From Hadesarchaea archaeon (GTDB lineage Archaea; Hadarchaeota; Hadarchaeia; Hadarchaeales; Hadarchaeaceae), in the NCBI GenBank assembly GCA_012962055.1, contig DTYD01000145.1:1-6626 (forward strand): a stretch of 6,626 nucleotides of DNA, read 5' to 3'. A program made the position numbers and the translations under genes. The notes below the pieces were generated by a model. That model saw nothing but the letters and a program-made list of their open reading frames with translations. It ran no database searches and had not been told where the DNA came from. This document shows positions 1-6,379 of the stretch, piece after piece. Positions within the stretch are counted from its first letter, which is position 1, and the number at the start of each line of letters is the position of its first letter.

Positions 1-383
1 ATTTGGGCCAAGAACGCCAACGCGGTTGTTGATCCATAAGTATGATGGACGTATGTTACGGCCATGCCGATTGTGTAGTTAGTGAACACCGTAGAGTTGA
101 ACCCGAAATACGTTGGAGTCGCGAGCCCGCTGATCCAGGCTACCTTCAGATTGTTGAACCAGTAGTACCGAGTTCTCGCCCACTCATCCATAGTGGAGAC
201 ATTCCTTAGAGCGTTCTCGTACTCCTGGACATCAGGTCTCCCAGCGAACTCGGATGGACTGAACGCTAACATGTTGTACGCTGTGCTTAGCATCATTGTA
301 GCGAAAGCCACCACGATTACTATACTGATCGCTGACGAACTTCGCTTGAAGGCATCCAAAATCGTCGTCTTGGTATTTGCCAC
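1..383 (-). CDS. SpoIIM/DUF95-like membrane protein, 3' end outside window
   Basis: This is an open frame of 127 codons that runs off the left edge, so the C-terminus is missing. A GTG start 6 nt after the hisI stop is the first possible start, because the hisI stop TAG lies in this same frame two codons upstream; an AGGTAGG stretch upstream may serve as SD. The protein has a short charged N-terminus (about residues 1-16), one clear membrane segment (about 18-36, rich in I, V, A, M), a polar loop (about 42-72), and then a second part starting with YYWFNNLKVAWISGL and continuing into a hydrophobic stretch containing YTIGMAV. An N-N-L-K-V-A motif followed by Gly-rich membrane helices resembles the SpoIIM (DUF95) family of integral membrane proteins, whose biochemical role is poorly known in archaea. 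Its spacing suggests cotranscription with the his genes. The family call is from motif memory only; the frame itself is well supported. Confidence 0.6.
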   Translation of the reverse strand, partial: MANTKTTILDAFKRSSSAISIVIVVAFATMMLSTAYNMLAFSPSEFAGRPDVQEYENALRNVSTMDEWARTRYYWFNNLKVAWISGLATPTYFGFNSTVFTNYTIGMAVTYVHHTYGSTTALAFLAQ

Positions 384-389
384 GCCATC

Positions 390-788
390 CTACCTGTACA
401 CATCTCTTGGATTGAATTTTCGCTTGAGCACAGTAATAAGTTTACCTTTCTTGACCTCACGGTAGAAGCAGGACCGGTAGCCCTCGTGGCAAGCGGCGCC
501 GACCTGTGCGACATCGTACAGCAAGACATCACCGTCGCAGTCCACCCAGACCCTTCTAACGTGTTGATAGTGTCCCGACCGTTCTCCTTTCAGCCAGAGC
601 TTTTGGCGGGAACGGCTCCAGTAGTACATCAATCCAGTGGTCAGGGTTTTGAGCACCGCCTGTTCGTTTTGCATCGCAGTCATCAACACGTCTTTCGTCT
701 TGAAATCGCGGATCACAGCCACAACAAAACCATCTCTGAACTTTAACTCTTTCAGGATGCCTCGCGCCCTGGCGGGACTCAAGTTCAA
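390..788 (-). CDS. hisI: phosphoribosyl-AMP cyclohydrolase
   Basis: HisI opens the adenine ring of phosphoribosyl-AMP to give ProFAR, the third step of histidine synthesis, in the cytoplasm. The family signature is complete: SRSRQKLWLKGERSGH (about residues 58-73), the Mg-binding DCDGD (83-87, Asp 83, 85, 87), and zinc cysteines Cys84, Cys100 (in ACHEG) and Cys107 (in SCFYR). The frame is open up to 824, but those upstream codons lie over the end of hisE and do not look like HisI. A perfect SD (GGAGGTG, 794-800) lies 5 nt before a TTG at 788, which I take as the start, giving 132 residues, normal for a stand-alone HisI. The gene starts 4 nt after hisE. It is not fused to hisE, unlike the HisIE protein of many bacteria. 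Confidence 0.96.
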   Translation of the reverse strand: MNLSPARARGILKELKFRDGFVVAVIRDFKTKDVLMTAMQNEQAVLKTLTTGLMYYWSRSRQKLWLKGERSGHYQHVRRVWVDCDGDVLLYDVAQVGAACHEGYRSCFYREVKKGKLITVLKRKFNPRDVYR

Positions 789-792
789 TCGA

Positions 793-1065
793 TCACCTCC
801 GCCTAAGTTCCTCCATGACTTCATCCAGCTTTATCCCTTTAGCCGCGAGCAGGACCATCGTGTGGAAGATCAAATCCGCCGCCTCGTGCACCGTCGCTTG
901 TTTGTCCTCACCTTTTCCAGCCTCGATAAGTTCTCCGGCTTCTTCCTCTATTTTCTCCGAGACCTTGCCGCTTGCGAGCAGGCCGGAAACGTATGAACCA
1001 CTTTTCGGCTTATCGCGCCGGTCCTCGATCACGGCAAACACCTCGTCAAGTATCTCAGTCCCCAT
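793..1065 (-). CDS. hisE: phosphoribosyl-ATP pyrophosphohydrolase
   Basis: HisE hydrolyses phosphoribosyl-ATP to phosphoribosyl-AMP and pyrophosphate, the second step of the pathway. It is a small all-alpha protein of the MazG-like NTP pyrophosphohydrolase fold. The family features are VIEDRRDKPKSGSY (about residues 12-25), the acidic metal-binding helix KIEEEAGELIEAGK (38-51), HEAADLIFH (60-68, Glu61 and Asp64) and the closing DEVMEELRRR. Two starts are possible: a GTG at 1071 that overlaps the preceding stop as GTGA, or the ATG at 1065. The SD GGGGAGG (1074-1080) is only 2 nt from the GTG but 8 nt from the ATG, so I chose the ATG (90 residues). It follows the nucleotidyltransferase gene with almost no gap and precedes hisI by 4 nt. 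Confidence 0.95.
   Translation of the reverse strand: MGTEILDEVFAVIEDRRDKPKSGSYVSGLLASGKVSEKIEEEAGELIEAGKGEDKQATVHEAADLIFHTMVLLAAKGIKLDEVMEELRRR
794..800 (-). promoter_or_regulatory. hisI: ribosome binding site supporting a TTG start for hisI
   Basis: GGAGGTG on the minus strand, followed by ATC, matches the 16S rRNA 3' end almost fully. It overlaps the hisE stop codon and stands 5 nt before the TTG at 788. No ATG or GTG is suitably placed. Confidence 0.8.
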
Positions 1066-1067
1066 TT

Positions 1068-1631
1068 TCACGTCCTCCCCACATTTCGGCCTGTCGTCCT
1101 CAGGAATCGATTCAGAAGTTTTATAGTTCCCGCCCGTTTCGCCTCCCCCCTCAGATAGTCGAGATCCAAACTCCCTCCACGAACCGCCAGCAGAACCTTC
1201 ACATCATCACGGTCCTGGAATCTTATCTGTCCCGGCGGAGCTCCGTGGATGAGGGATAATTTCTGGAGGATGAAGTCCTCCGGGGAGACGATTTTGATAC
1301 CCCCTGCTTCCACTGCCCGCTGCAAGACACGGTCTACTCCTCCTCTGACCACGAAGTCGACCACAGTGGTTCTGCTCCAGTCGACTCGGATGACCCCGCT
1401 CCCTCCGAGAATCCTCTTAACCTCCTCGATGTTCAGCGATGGATCCTTCTTGAGGAGCAAGCGCGCTAGTCTCTTCGCCTGCAACTCCTTCAAACGAGGA
1501 ATCAGAATGTCGACATCAAATGTCATCCTCGGCACATCGTAATACACAGCCGCCACGCCACCGATCACGACGTACGGGATGAGCATGTGTTTCAAAATTG
1601 ACGTCACCTCTCGCAGGGCACCGATTTTCAC
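1068..1631 (-). CDS. nucleotidyltransferase-fold protein (AbiEii/DUF6036-like), toxin candidate
   Basis: This 187-residue protein shows the Pol-beta-type nucleotidyltransferase layout: YVVIGGVAAVYY with Gly24-Gly25, then R-x-T-x-D-V-D at 35-41 giving metal-binding Asp39 and Asp41, and a likely third acidic residue, Asp92, in VVDFVV. The C-terminal half has SPEDFILQKL (116-125) and R-x-x-D-R-D-D-V (137-144), typical of AbiEii and DUF6036 proteins. All three carboxylates are present, so it looks active. Members of these families act as toxins of toxin-antitoxin or abortive-infection pairs, some by adding nucleotides to tRNA; whether this one does is unknown. The start is GTG at 1631, overlapping the upstream stop as GTGA, with a strong SD (GGGGGAGG, 1637-1644) at 5 nt spacing. 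It sits between the small unknown gene and hisE, in the same direction, inside the his operon. It has no visible role in histidine synthesis. Confidence 0.85.
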   Translation of the reverse strand: MKIGALREVTSILKHMLIPYVVIGGVAAVYYDVPRMTFDVDILIPRLKELQAKRLARLLLKKDPSLNIEEVKRILGGSGVIRVDWSRTTVVDFVVRGGVDRVLQRAVEAGGIKIVSPEDFILQKLSLIHGAPPGQIRFQDRDDVKVLLAVRGGSLDLDYLRGEAKRAGTIKLLNRFLRTTGRNVGRT

Positions 1632-1837
1632 ATGCTCCTCCCCCGAACCTCGTCAGCTTGCCGCAACACGTCCTTCATAGATCTTCCCTTCCTCAGTATA
1701 CGTGCTGCCTCTTCCATCAACCTGAGTTTCTGTTCGAATGTCATCCTCCTGGTAACTCGTGAAAGCTCTATCAACTCTCCGGCACGTCCAGCGTTTGCCC
1801 CCCTCGTTTTTTCCATCGCCCTTCGCCCGGTTCCCAT
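1628..1837 (-). CDS. small charged protein of unknown function, antitoxin candidate
   Basis: I do not recognise this 69-residue protein. It is rich in Arg, Lys and Glu, and about residues 30-66 look strongly helical (RRMTFEQKLRLMEEAARILRKG, then SMKDVLRQADEVRGRS). The N-terminal 17 residues look disordered. The proposed ATG at 1837 follows tandem stops (TAG of hisD, then TAA) in the hisD frame, with GGTG 6 nt upstream as a modest SD. Internal ATGs at 1816 or 1744 are alternatives; the latter has AGGAGG directly before it and would give a 38-residue protein. Its stop overlaps the GTG of the nucleotidyltransferase gene as GTGA, so the two are probably translationally coupled. Small size, charge, and position directly before a nucleotidyltransferase-fold protein fit an antitoxin; this is inference from arrangement only. 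Confidence 0.7.
   Translation of the reverse strand: MGTGRRAMEKTRGANAGRAGELIELSRVTRRMTFEQKLRLMEEAARILRKGRSMKDVLRQADEVRGRSM
1637..1644 (-). promoter_or_regulatory. strong ribosome binding site of the nucleotidyltransferase gene
   Basis: GGGGGAGG on the minus strand lies within the last codons of the small upstream gene, 5 nt before the GTG at 1631. It supports both that start and translational coupling of the pair. Confidence 0.75.
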
Positions 1838-1840
1838 TTA

Positions 1841-3142
1841 CTACACCTTTCTTAGTCTCTCCTCAATGCTTCTGGCATGTCCTGGCAGGCCCTCCACTTC
1901 GGCCAGCAGCTTCGCTGTCTCCGCGACCCGTTTTAGACCCTCCTCGCTGAGTTCTTGCACGGTCAGTAGCTTCACAAAGTTCAGCACCGACAAGCTGGAA
2001 CGTCGCCTCGCTGCGCCGCCGGTTGGCAGGATGTGGTTGGGCCCTACTGCAAAATCTCCTGCCGCCACGGGGGAATATGCACCAACAAATATGCTCCCCG
2101 CGTTTTTTATTTGCTTCAGCAATTTACGCGACTGTTTTACCATGAGCTGGATGTGTTCTGGGGCGTAGTCGTTGGCGAATTCGATTGCCCTGTTCAGGTT
2201 CCGCACCAACACTATTCTACCATATTTTTCCAGCGCCTTCCGCACCACCTGTTTGCGTGGATCCTCCTCAATCATCTTCTCCACGAGTTCTTGGACCTTC
2301 GATGCCAGCTCCTTCGAGGTCGTCACCAAGACCGCCGCCGCATTCGGGTCGTGTTCAGCCTGGGAAACGAGGTCCGCCGCGACGAAACTCGGCACGGCTG
2401 AGTTATCCGCCACGATCAGAACTTCGCTGGGGCCGGCCGCGAAGTCTATATCGACATCTGTGGCCACCGCTTGCTTTGCAGCGACGACGTAGACGTTTCC
2501 AGGCCCCACGATTTTGTCCACTCTCGGCACGGTCTCGGTTCCATATGCCATCGCCGCTATAGCCTGGGCCCCGCCGACCTTGAACACCGCATCTACACGG
2601 GCTACTTTGGCCGCCGCGAGTACAGCGGCGTCGATTTTTCCGTTTTTGACCGGAGGGGTACAGACAACGACCCGTTTTACGCCGGCCACCCTCGCAGGGA
2701 TCGCCGCCATCAGCAGGCTTGATGGATATCTCGCGAGACCCCCCGGGACGTAGATGCCTACGCTCTCCAGCGGCCTCACGAGCTGTCCGACCTTCACGCC
2801 GGGGGCCAGTTGCGTTGTCCACCCCTGCGGCAGTTGTTTGACGTGAAATCTTTTTATAGATCCAGCGGCTTTTTCAATTGCCCTCACGGTTGCGGTATCC
2901 AGCTGTTTGCATGCCAGTTGAAACTCAGCTTCACTCACCCGAAGTTCGCCCCCCCTGAGTTTTGTACAGTCGAAACGCTCACCGTACTTCAACAGCGCTT
3001 TATCACCGGCCCCCCGGACGTCGGAGACTATCTTGACCACCTGCGGCAGGACGGAACGGATGTTCAGCTCGGATCGTTTCAGAAGGGCTTCACGCTCCTT
3101 TTCGGAGCATTCGCTTAATTTGACCGTCTTGATTGAGTTCAT
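1841..3142 (-). CDS. hisD: histidinol dehydrogenase
   Basis: HisD carries out the last two steps, the NAD-dependent four-electron oxidation of L-histidinol to L-histidine through histidinal. The 433-residue length is typical of the family. Visible motifs are YVPGGLARYPSSLLM (131-145), KVGGAQAIAAMAYGT (188-202), GPGNVYVVAAKQ (213-224), AAGPSEVLIVAD (235-246), SQAEHD (260-265), DYAPEHIQLM (325-334) and GPNHILPTGGAAR (367-379). The zinc ligands Gln261, His264, Asp363 and His422 and the catalytic Glu329-His330 pair are all present, by correspondence with the E. coli enzyme. The ATG at 3142 overlaps the hisB stop as ATGA, with GGTG a few bases upstream. The gene ends with tandem stops (TAG, TAA) and is followed at once by the unknown small protein. 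It appears intact. Confidence 0.98.
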   Translation of the reverse strand: MNSIKTVKLSECSEKEREALLKRSELNIRSVLPQVVKIVSDVRGAGDKALLKYGERFDCTKLRGGELRVSEAEFQLACKQLDTATVRAIEKAAGSIKRFHVKQLPQGWTTQLAPGVKVGQLVRPLESVGIYVPGGLARYPSSLLMAAIPARVAGVKRVVVCTPPVKNGKIDAAVLAAAKVARVDAVFKVGGAQAIAAMAYGTETVPRVDKIVGPGNVYVVAAKQAVATDVDIDFAAGPSEVLIVADNSAVPSFVAADLVSQAEHDPNAAAVLVTTSKELASKVQELVEKMIEEDPRKQVVRKALEKYGRIVLVRNLNRAIEFANDYAPEHIQLMVKQSRKLLKQIKNAGSIFVGAYSPVAAGDFAVGPNHILPTGGAARRRSSLSVLNFVKLLTVQELSEEGLKRVAETAKLLAEVEGLPGHARSIEERLRKV

Positions 3143-3711
3143 AACACACCTTTCGTGCTGGGTACTCCCTTTCTGGGTGCCCTGCGCACGGCTTTACCTA
3201 ACGCTACCCCCAGCCCCTTGAAAATGGCTTCTGCTTTGTGGTGGTCGTTTTTGCCGCGCAGGACTTTTACGTGCAGGTTGAACTTTCCGTTCGTCGCCAG
3301 CGTCTGTAACAGGTGGGTTACCAAATCGCTGCTCAAATCGTCCAGCTTCCGCTTCGTGAACCTGACCTCTATATCCGGAAAGGCCCTCCCGCTCAGATCC
3401 ACAGCAACCATCACCAGCGCGTCGTCCATCGGCACTATCGCGTCGCCCATGCATTCAATTCCGGCCTTCTTGCCCAGGGCCCGTTCAACGGCCTCGCCCA
3501 GCACGATCATGGTGTCCTCGGATATGTGGTGCGGGAAGTCACCGCGGGCGTTAATGTCGAGGTCGAAACAACCGTGCTTGGCAAAACTGGTGAGCAAGTG
3601 GTTGAAGAACTTGATGGGGGTGTCGACTCTAACCCTGCCGGCGCCGTCAAGATTGATTTTAACCCTTACTTCAGTTTCTTTTGTTTTTCTCTCGGCCCCA
3701 CCGACTCTCAT
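3139..3711 (-). CDS. hisB: imidazoleglycerol-phosphate dehydratase
   Basis: HisB dehydrates imidazoleglycerol phosphate to imidazoleacetol phosphate using a dimanganese centre. At 190 residues this is the monofunctional enzyme with no phosphatase domain. It shows ERKTKETEV (7-15), FFNHLL (35-40, metal ligand His38), HHISED (61-66, His61, His62, Glu65), VPMDDAL (93-99), LSGRAF (106-111), the second metal motif HHKAEAIFK (157-165) and the closing PSTKGVL (184-190, phosphate-binding Ser185 and Lys187). The first metal motif is the short form (G-D-F-P-H-H) rather than the longer D-D-H-H form. Two oddities stand out: Asn37 where Asp is usual, and Cys87 where the family has a conserved Arg in the R-[FY]-G position. 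The ATG overlaps the hisA stop as ATGA, with GGAGGTG 8 nt upstream inside hisA. Confidence 0.97.
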   Translation of the reverse strand: MRVGGAERKTKETEVRVKINLDGAGRVRVDTPIKFFNHLLTSFAKHGCFDLDINARGDFPHHISEDTMIVLGEAVERALGKKAGIECMGDAIVPMDDALVMVAVDLSGRAFPDIEVRFTKRKLDDLSSDLVTHLLQTLATNGKFNLHVKVLRGKNDHHKAEAIFKGLGVALGKAVRRAPRKGVPSTKGVL

Positions 3712-4421
3712 CCTTCTGCCACCTCCATCGCCCGTCTCAATGTGAACTTACGCTCGTATAACCCCATTCCAACAACCAGCCCTGCTGCTCCGGTTTCTTT
3801 TACAGCACGGATGTCATCCAGCGTTCCAACTCCGCCAGAAGCGAACACCGGTATCCCAACCGATTCAACCAGCTTTTTGATTTCTCGTGCGGCCACCCCC
3901 CGCATGCTTCCCTCGACATCTACGCGCGTGTACAATAACGACCCAACTCCAATCCGTTCAAACTCTTTCGCCAGCCGGGCCGCTGTTTTTTCGGTCCGGG
4001 AGCGCCAGCCATCGATGGTCACTTTATCAGAACGGGAATCGAGCGCCACCATGACACGTGCCCCCCCCGCCGTTTTGACGAGTTTTTTGACCAGTTCCGG
4101 GTTTTTGACAGCGGCCGTGCCCAGGATCACCCTGTCGGCCCCCGCCCCAAATAACTCGTTGGCGCGCTCAAGCGTTCGGACACCGCCGCCCACCTCCACG
4201 CGTGCTCCAACGTTCGATATGAGCTCGGCGACCTTTTGAAAGTTATCACCCGTACCCATAGCGGCGTCTAGGTCGACCACGTGCAGGTAACTTGCTCCCC
4301 CTGCCACCCATCGCTGTGCTATCTCGACCGGTTCGCCGTAGACACGCTCGGTTTCCGGCTTTCCCCCCACCAACTGGACGCAACGTCCGCGCATTATATC
4401 CACGCTCGGGACCACCAGCAC
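3708..4421 (-). CDS. hisA: ProFAR isomerase (phosphoribosylformimino-AICAR-phosphate isomerase)
   Basis: HisA is a (beta/alpha)8-barrel that isomerises ProFAR to PRFAR by an Amadori rearrangement, the fourth step. Translated from the GTG at 4421 it has 237 residues and begins MLVVPSVDI, aligned with the usual start of the family; the frame extends to 4502 but that part overlaps hisG and is unlike HisA. AGGGGG 6 nt upstream is the SD. The catalytic Asp8 and Asp128 are present, Thr165 is present, and the phosphate-binding loops are EVGGGVR (76-82) and ASGGVGT (194-200). The loop TRVDVEG (165-171) has Glu170 where bacterial enzymes have Asp; I recall the V-D-V-E-G form as usual in archaeal HisA. 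The start lies 19 nt after hisG, the largest gap between genes here, and the end overlaps hisB. Confidence 0.96.
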   Translation of the reverse strand: MLVVPSVDIMRGRCVQLVGGKPETERVYGEPVEIAQRWVAGGASYLHVVDLDAAMGTGDNFQKVAELISNVGARVEVGGGVRTLERANELFGAGADRVILGTAAVKNPELVKKLVKTAGGARVMVALDSRSDKVTIDGWRSRTEKTAARLAKEFERIGVGSLLYTRVDVEGSMRGVAAREIKKLVESVGIPVFASGGVGTLDDIRAVKETGAAGLVVGMGLYERKFTLRRAMEVAEG

Positions 4422-4440
4422 TCCGATCCCCCTGTTCAGG

Positions 4441-5304
4441 TTATGGCAGCACTCGCTCGATCGGTATGACGAGGATGTCCTTGGCTCCGGCTTCCCTGGC
4501 ACGTTTCACGACTTTGTAGACCTCGGCTTCGTCGACCACGGCCTGAACCGCCAGCATCGCTTTCGCACCCTCAACACGAGAGACGGTTGGCCCCGCCATA
4601 CCCGGCATCACCCGTCTGATTTTTTCGAGTTTCGATTCGGGCACATTCATCAGCACCAGCTTCTTCCCTCTCGCCTTGACTACGCTGCTGATGGCTGTGA
4701 CGACGTCGTCGATCTTGGCCTTCTTTTCCTTCAGACTTTTGCGGTTGGCTATCAGCCTGGATGTGCTCTCCAGGATCGTGTCGATTATCTTCAGTCCGTG
4801 TGCCCGCAGAGTCGTGCCGGTGCTGCTCACGTCGACGATCAGGTCCGCCAGGCCTATCAGTGGCGATATCTCGGCGGCTCCAGTGATGTCGACGAGTTCG
4901 ATCTCGATTCCCTTCTCCGCGAAGTATCGTTTTGTATTTGTCGGGAATTCAGTCGCCACCCTTGTGCCTGGTTTTATATCGCGCACGGATTTGATTCCAG
5001 ATTTTTCACTCGCCGCTACCACCAAGCGCGTGGAGCCGTACTCCAGATCCAGCAGTTCCGCCACATCCGTATCGCCACTTTCGCGGATTAGGTCGTAGCC
5101 CGTAATGCCCAGGTCTGTCGACCCTCTGACGACAAAGTCCGGGATGTCCTCCGCCCTGACGAATACCAGTTCGATCTCCGGGTCGTTCGTCCTGGCGAAC
5201 AGCTGGCGCCCGTCCCTGCCGATCACCCCGATGCCCGCATCTTGTAGCAATTGTACGGTCGTGTTCTCCAGGTGTCCCTTCGGCACAGCAATTTTGACTG
5301 TCAC
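4441..5304 (-). CDS. hisG: ATP phosphoribosyltransferase, long form
   Basis: HisG condenses ATP with PRPP to phosphoribosyl-ATP, the first and committed step. This is the long form (287 residues): a two-lobed catalytic part starting with VKIAVPKGHLENTT (3-16), DLGITGYDLI (64-73) and the PRPP loop DVSSTGTTLRAHGL (158-171), then a C-terminal ACT-like regulatory domain (about 213-287) with LMNVPESKL, MPGMAGPTVS and GAKDILVIPIE. In this form the C-terminal domain binds histidine for feedback inhibition, and no HisZ partner is needed. The start is decided by the SD: GGAGGTG (5311-5317), inside the last codons of hisC, is 6 nt before the GTG at 5304. A GTG at 5313 in the same frame lies within the SD itself and is unlikely. 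Only one base separates it from the hisC stop, so translation is probably coupled. Confidence 0.97.
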   Translation of the reverse strand: MTVKIAVPKGHLENTTVQLLQDAGIGVIGRDGRQLFARTNDPEIELVFVRAEDIPDFVVRGSTDLGITGYDLIRESGDTDVAELLDLEYGSTRLVVAASEKSGIKSVRDIKPGTRVATEFPTNTKRYFAEKGIEIELVDITGAAEISPLIGLADLIVDVSSTGTTLRAHGLKIIDTILESTSRLIANRKSLKEKKAKIDDVVTAISSVVKARGKKLVLMNVPESKLEKIRRVMPGMAGPTVSRVEGAKAMLAVQAVVDEAEVYKVVKRAREAGAKDILVIPIERVLP

Positions 5305-5305
5305 T

Positions 5306-6379
5306 TCATACACCTCCTTTGAATCGTTTTATTACCTTTAGGAGTTTCCTGTTTTGTTCGGGTTTGCCGACGCTGATTCGGACCCAACCTGAACCAGCGC
5401 CCTTGAAGTTCGACAGGTCACGGATCAGGATCCCCTTGCGCGCCAGATAATCGCACAGTTTTGGTGCGTTCGTTCTGAGGATGCCCACGTTTACCATCAA
5501 GAAATTCGCGTCCGATGGCAGCACACGTAAGCCCAGTTTGGAGAGCTCTCCGCGCAGGTATTCCCTTTCCTTTCGAATAGCATCAACGACTTTGCACAAG
5601 TAGCTTCTGTCCCTCAGAGCGGTGATTGCCGCGGCCTGAGCCATGCGGTTGACGTTGAACGGCGCACGGATGCTCTCGAGCACTTTGATGAGCCTGGGGT
5701 TTCCGACCGCGTAGCCAACCCTGAGGCCGGCAAGTCCAAAAGCTTTTGAGAAAGTTCTCAGCACGATGAGGTTCTCGAACCTGGGCACGAGCTTCGTGAC
5801 CGAATTTCTGGCAAACTCGACGTACGCTTCGTCCACGATGATCAACTTCCCGCTTCTGAGGAGGTCCTTCAGCCCATCCGCACTTATTCCGTTGCCCGTT
5901 GGATTGTTCGGCCTCCCCAGGAACGCCAGTCTCGCCTCACCCAATGCGCGTCTGAGATATTCAGGGCGCCATTCGAGGTTCGGCAACTTGAAAAATTTCG
6001 GTTTTCCCCCGTTTCCCCTGCACACCAGTTCGTACATCGCAAACGTCGGCAGCGGGATGAGCCACCCGTCCCCTGGGTCCAAAAAAGCCCTGGAAGCCAG
6101 TTCCATGAGCTCGTCGGAACCGTTTCCTACAGCGATACACCCGACCTTCACGCCGGCGTAATTGGCTATCTCTTTTTTAAGTTCCGTAGCACGTGGATCT
6201 GGATATAATCCTATCCTTTCAACCTCACGCTTAAGCGCTTTGATCACGCGCGGCGATGGACCATAAGGACTTTCGTTTGAGGCAAGATTGATTATTTCCG
6301 GTGATTTGATATCATACCTGCGGGCTAGCGGATACGACGCCTTTGACCGTAGCAACCCCATCACGCGTTTCGAAATCAT
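5306..6379 (-). CDS. hisC: histidinol-phosphate aminotransferase
   Basis: HisC moves an amino group from glutamate to imidazoleacetol phosphate, giving histidinol phosphate. It is a PLP enzyme of fold type I (class I/II aminotransferase). From the ATG at 6379 it has 357 residues, normal for the family. Visible motifs are NLASNESPYGPSP (31-43), LYPDP (58-62), GNGSDELMEL (85-94), PNNPTG (157-162), DEAYVEF (183-189), and TFSKAFGLAGLRVGYAVG (209-226) with the PLP-binding Lys212; Arg334 in WVRISVG would bind the substrate carboxylate. The frame stays open to an ATG at 6457, but those 26 extra residues are Arg-rich and unlike HisC, while GGGGGAG (6385-6391) lies 5 nt before the ATG at 6379. It is the first his gene after the leader. 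Its last codons hold the SD for hisG. Confidence 0.97.
   Translation of the reverse strand: MISKRVMGLLRSKASYPLARRYDIKSPEIINLASNESPYGPSPRVIKALKREVERIGLYPDPRATELKKEIANYAGVKVGCIAVGNGSDELMELASRAFLDPGDGWLIPLPTFAMYELVCRGNGGKPKFFKLPNLEWRPEYLRRALGEARLAFLGRPNNPTGNGISADGLKDLLRSGKLIIVDEAYVEFARNSVTKLVPRFENLIVLRTFSKAFGLAGLRVGYAVGNPRLIKVLESIRAPFNVNRMAQAAAITALRDRSYLCKVVDAIRKEREYLRGELSKLGLRVLPSDANFLMVNVGILRTNAPKLCDYLARKGILIRDLSNFKGAGSGWVRISVGKPEQNRKLLKVIKRFKGGV
5311..5317 (-). promoter_or_regulatory. hisG: ribosome binding site fixing the hisG start, inside hisC
   Basis: GGAGGTG on the minus strand is a full SD made from the last codons of hisC (Gly-Gly-Val). Its 6-nt distance to the GTG at 5304 selects that start over the in-frame GTG at 5313, which the SD itself covers. 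Confidence 0.8.

Noticed and set aside
789..824. N-terminal extension of HisI from the ATG at 824
   Set aside because: It overlaps the conserved C-terminus of HisE in another frame, and the full SD at 794-800 points to the TTG at 788.
1838..1843. Possible read-through fusion of hisD into the small gene, since both are in the same frame
   Set aside because: Two consecutive stop codons (TAG, TAA) separate them, and HisD ends at its normal length.
1632..2168. Plus-strand open frame of 178 codons
   Set aside because: Antisense to the small unknown gene and the end of hisD; Ser-rich composition and no suitable ribosome binding site seen.
2403..2822. Minus-strand open frame of 139 codons inside hisD
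   Set aside because: It is in a different frame of hisD, Arg/Gly-rich, and hisD is intact across it.
3155..3745. Plus-strand open frame of 196 codons
   Set aside because: Antisense shadow of hisB, Ser/Pro/Thr-rich without any domain signature.
3313..4239. Plus-strand open frame of 308 codons
   Set aside because: It lies antisense to hisB and hisA, whose family motifs are unmistakable; the translation is low-complexity with no recognisable domain, as expected for an antisense shadow of GC-rich genes.
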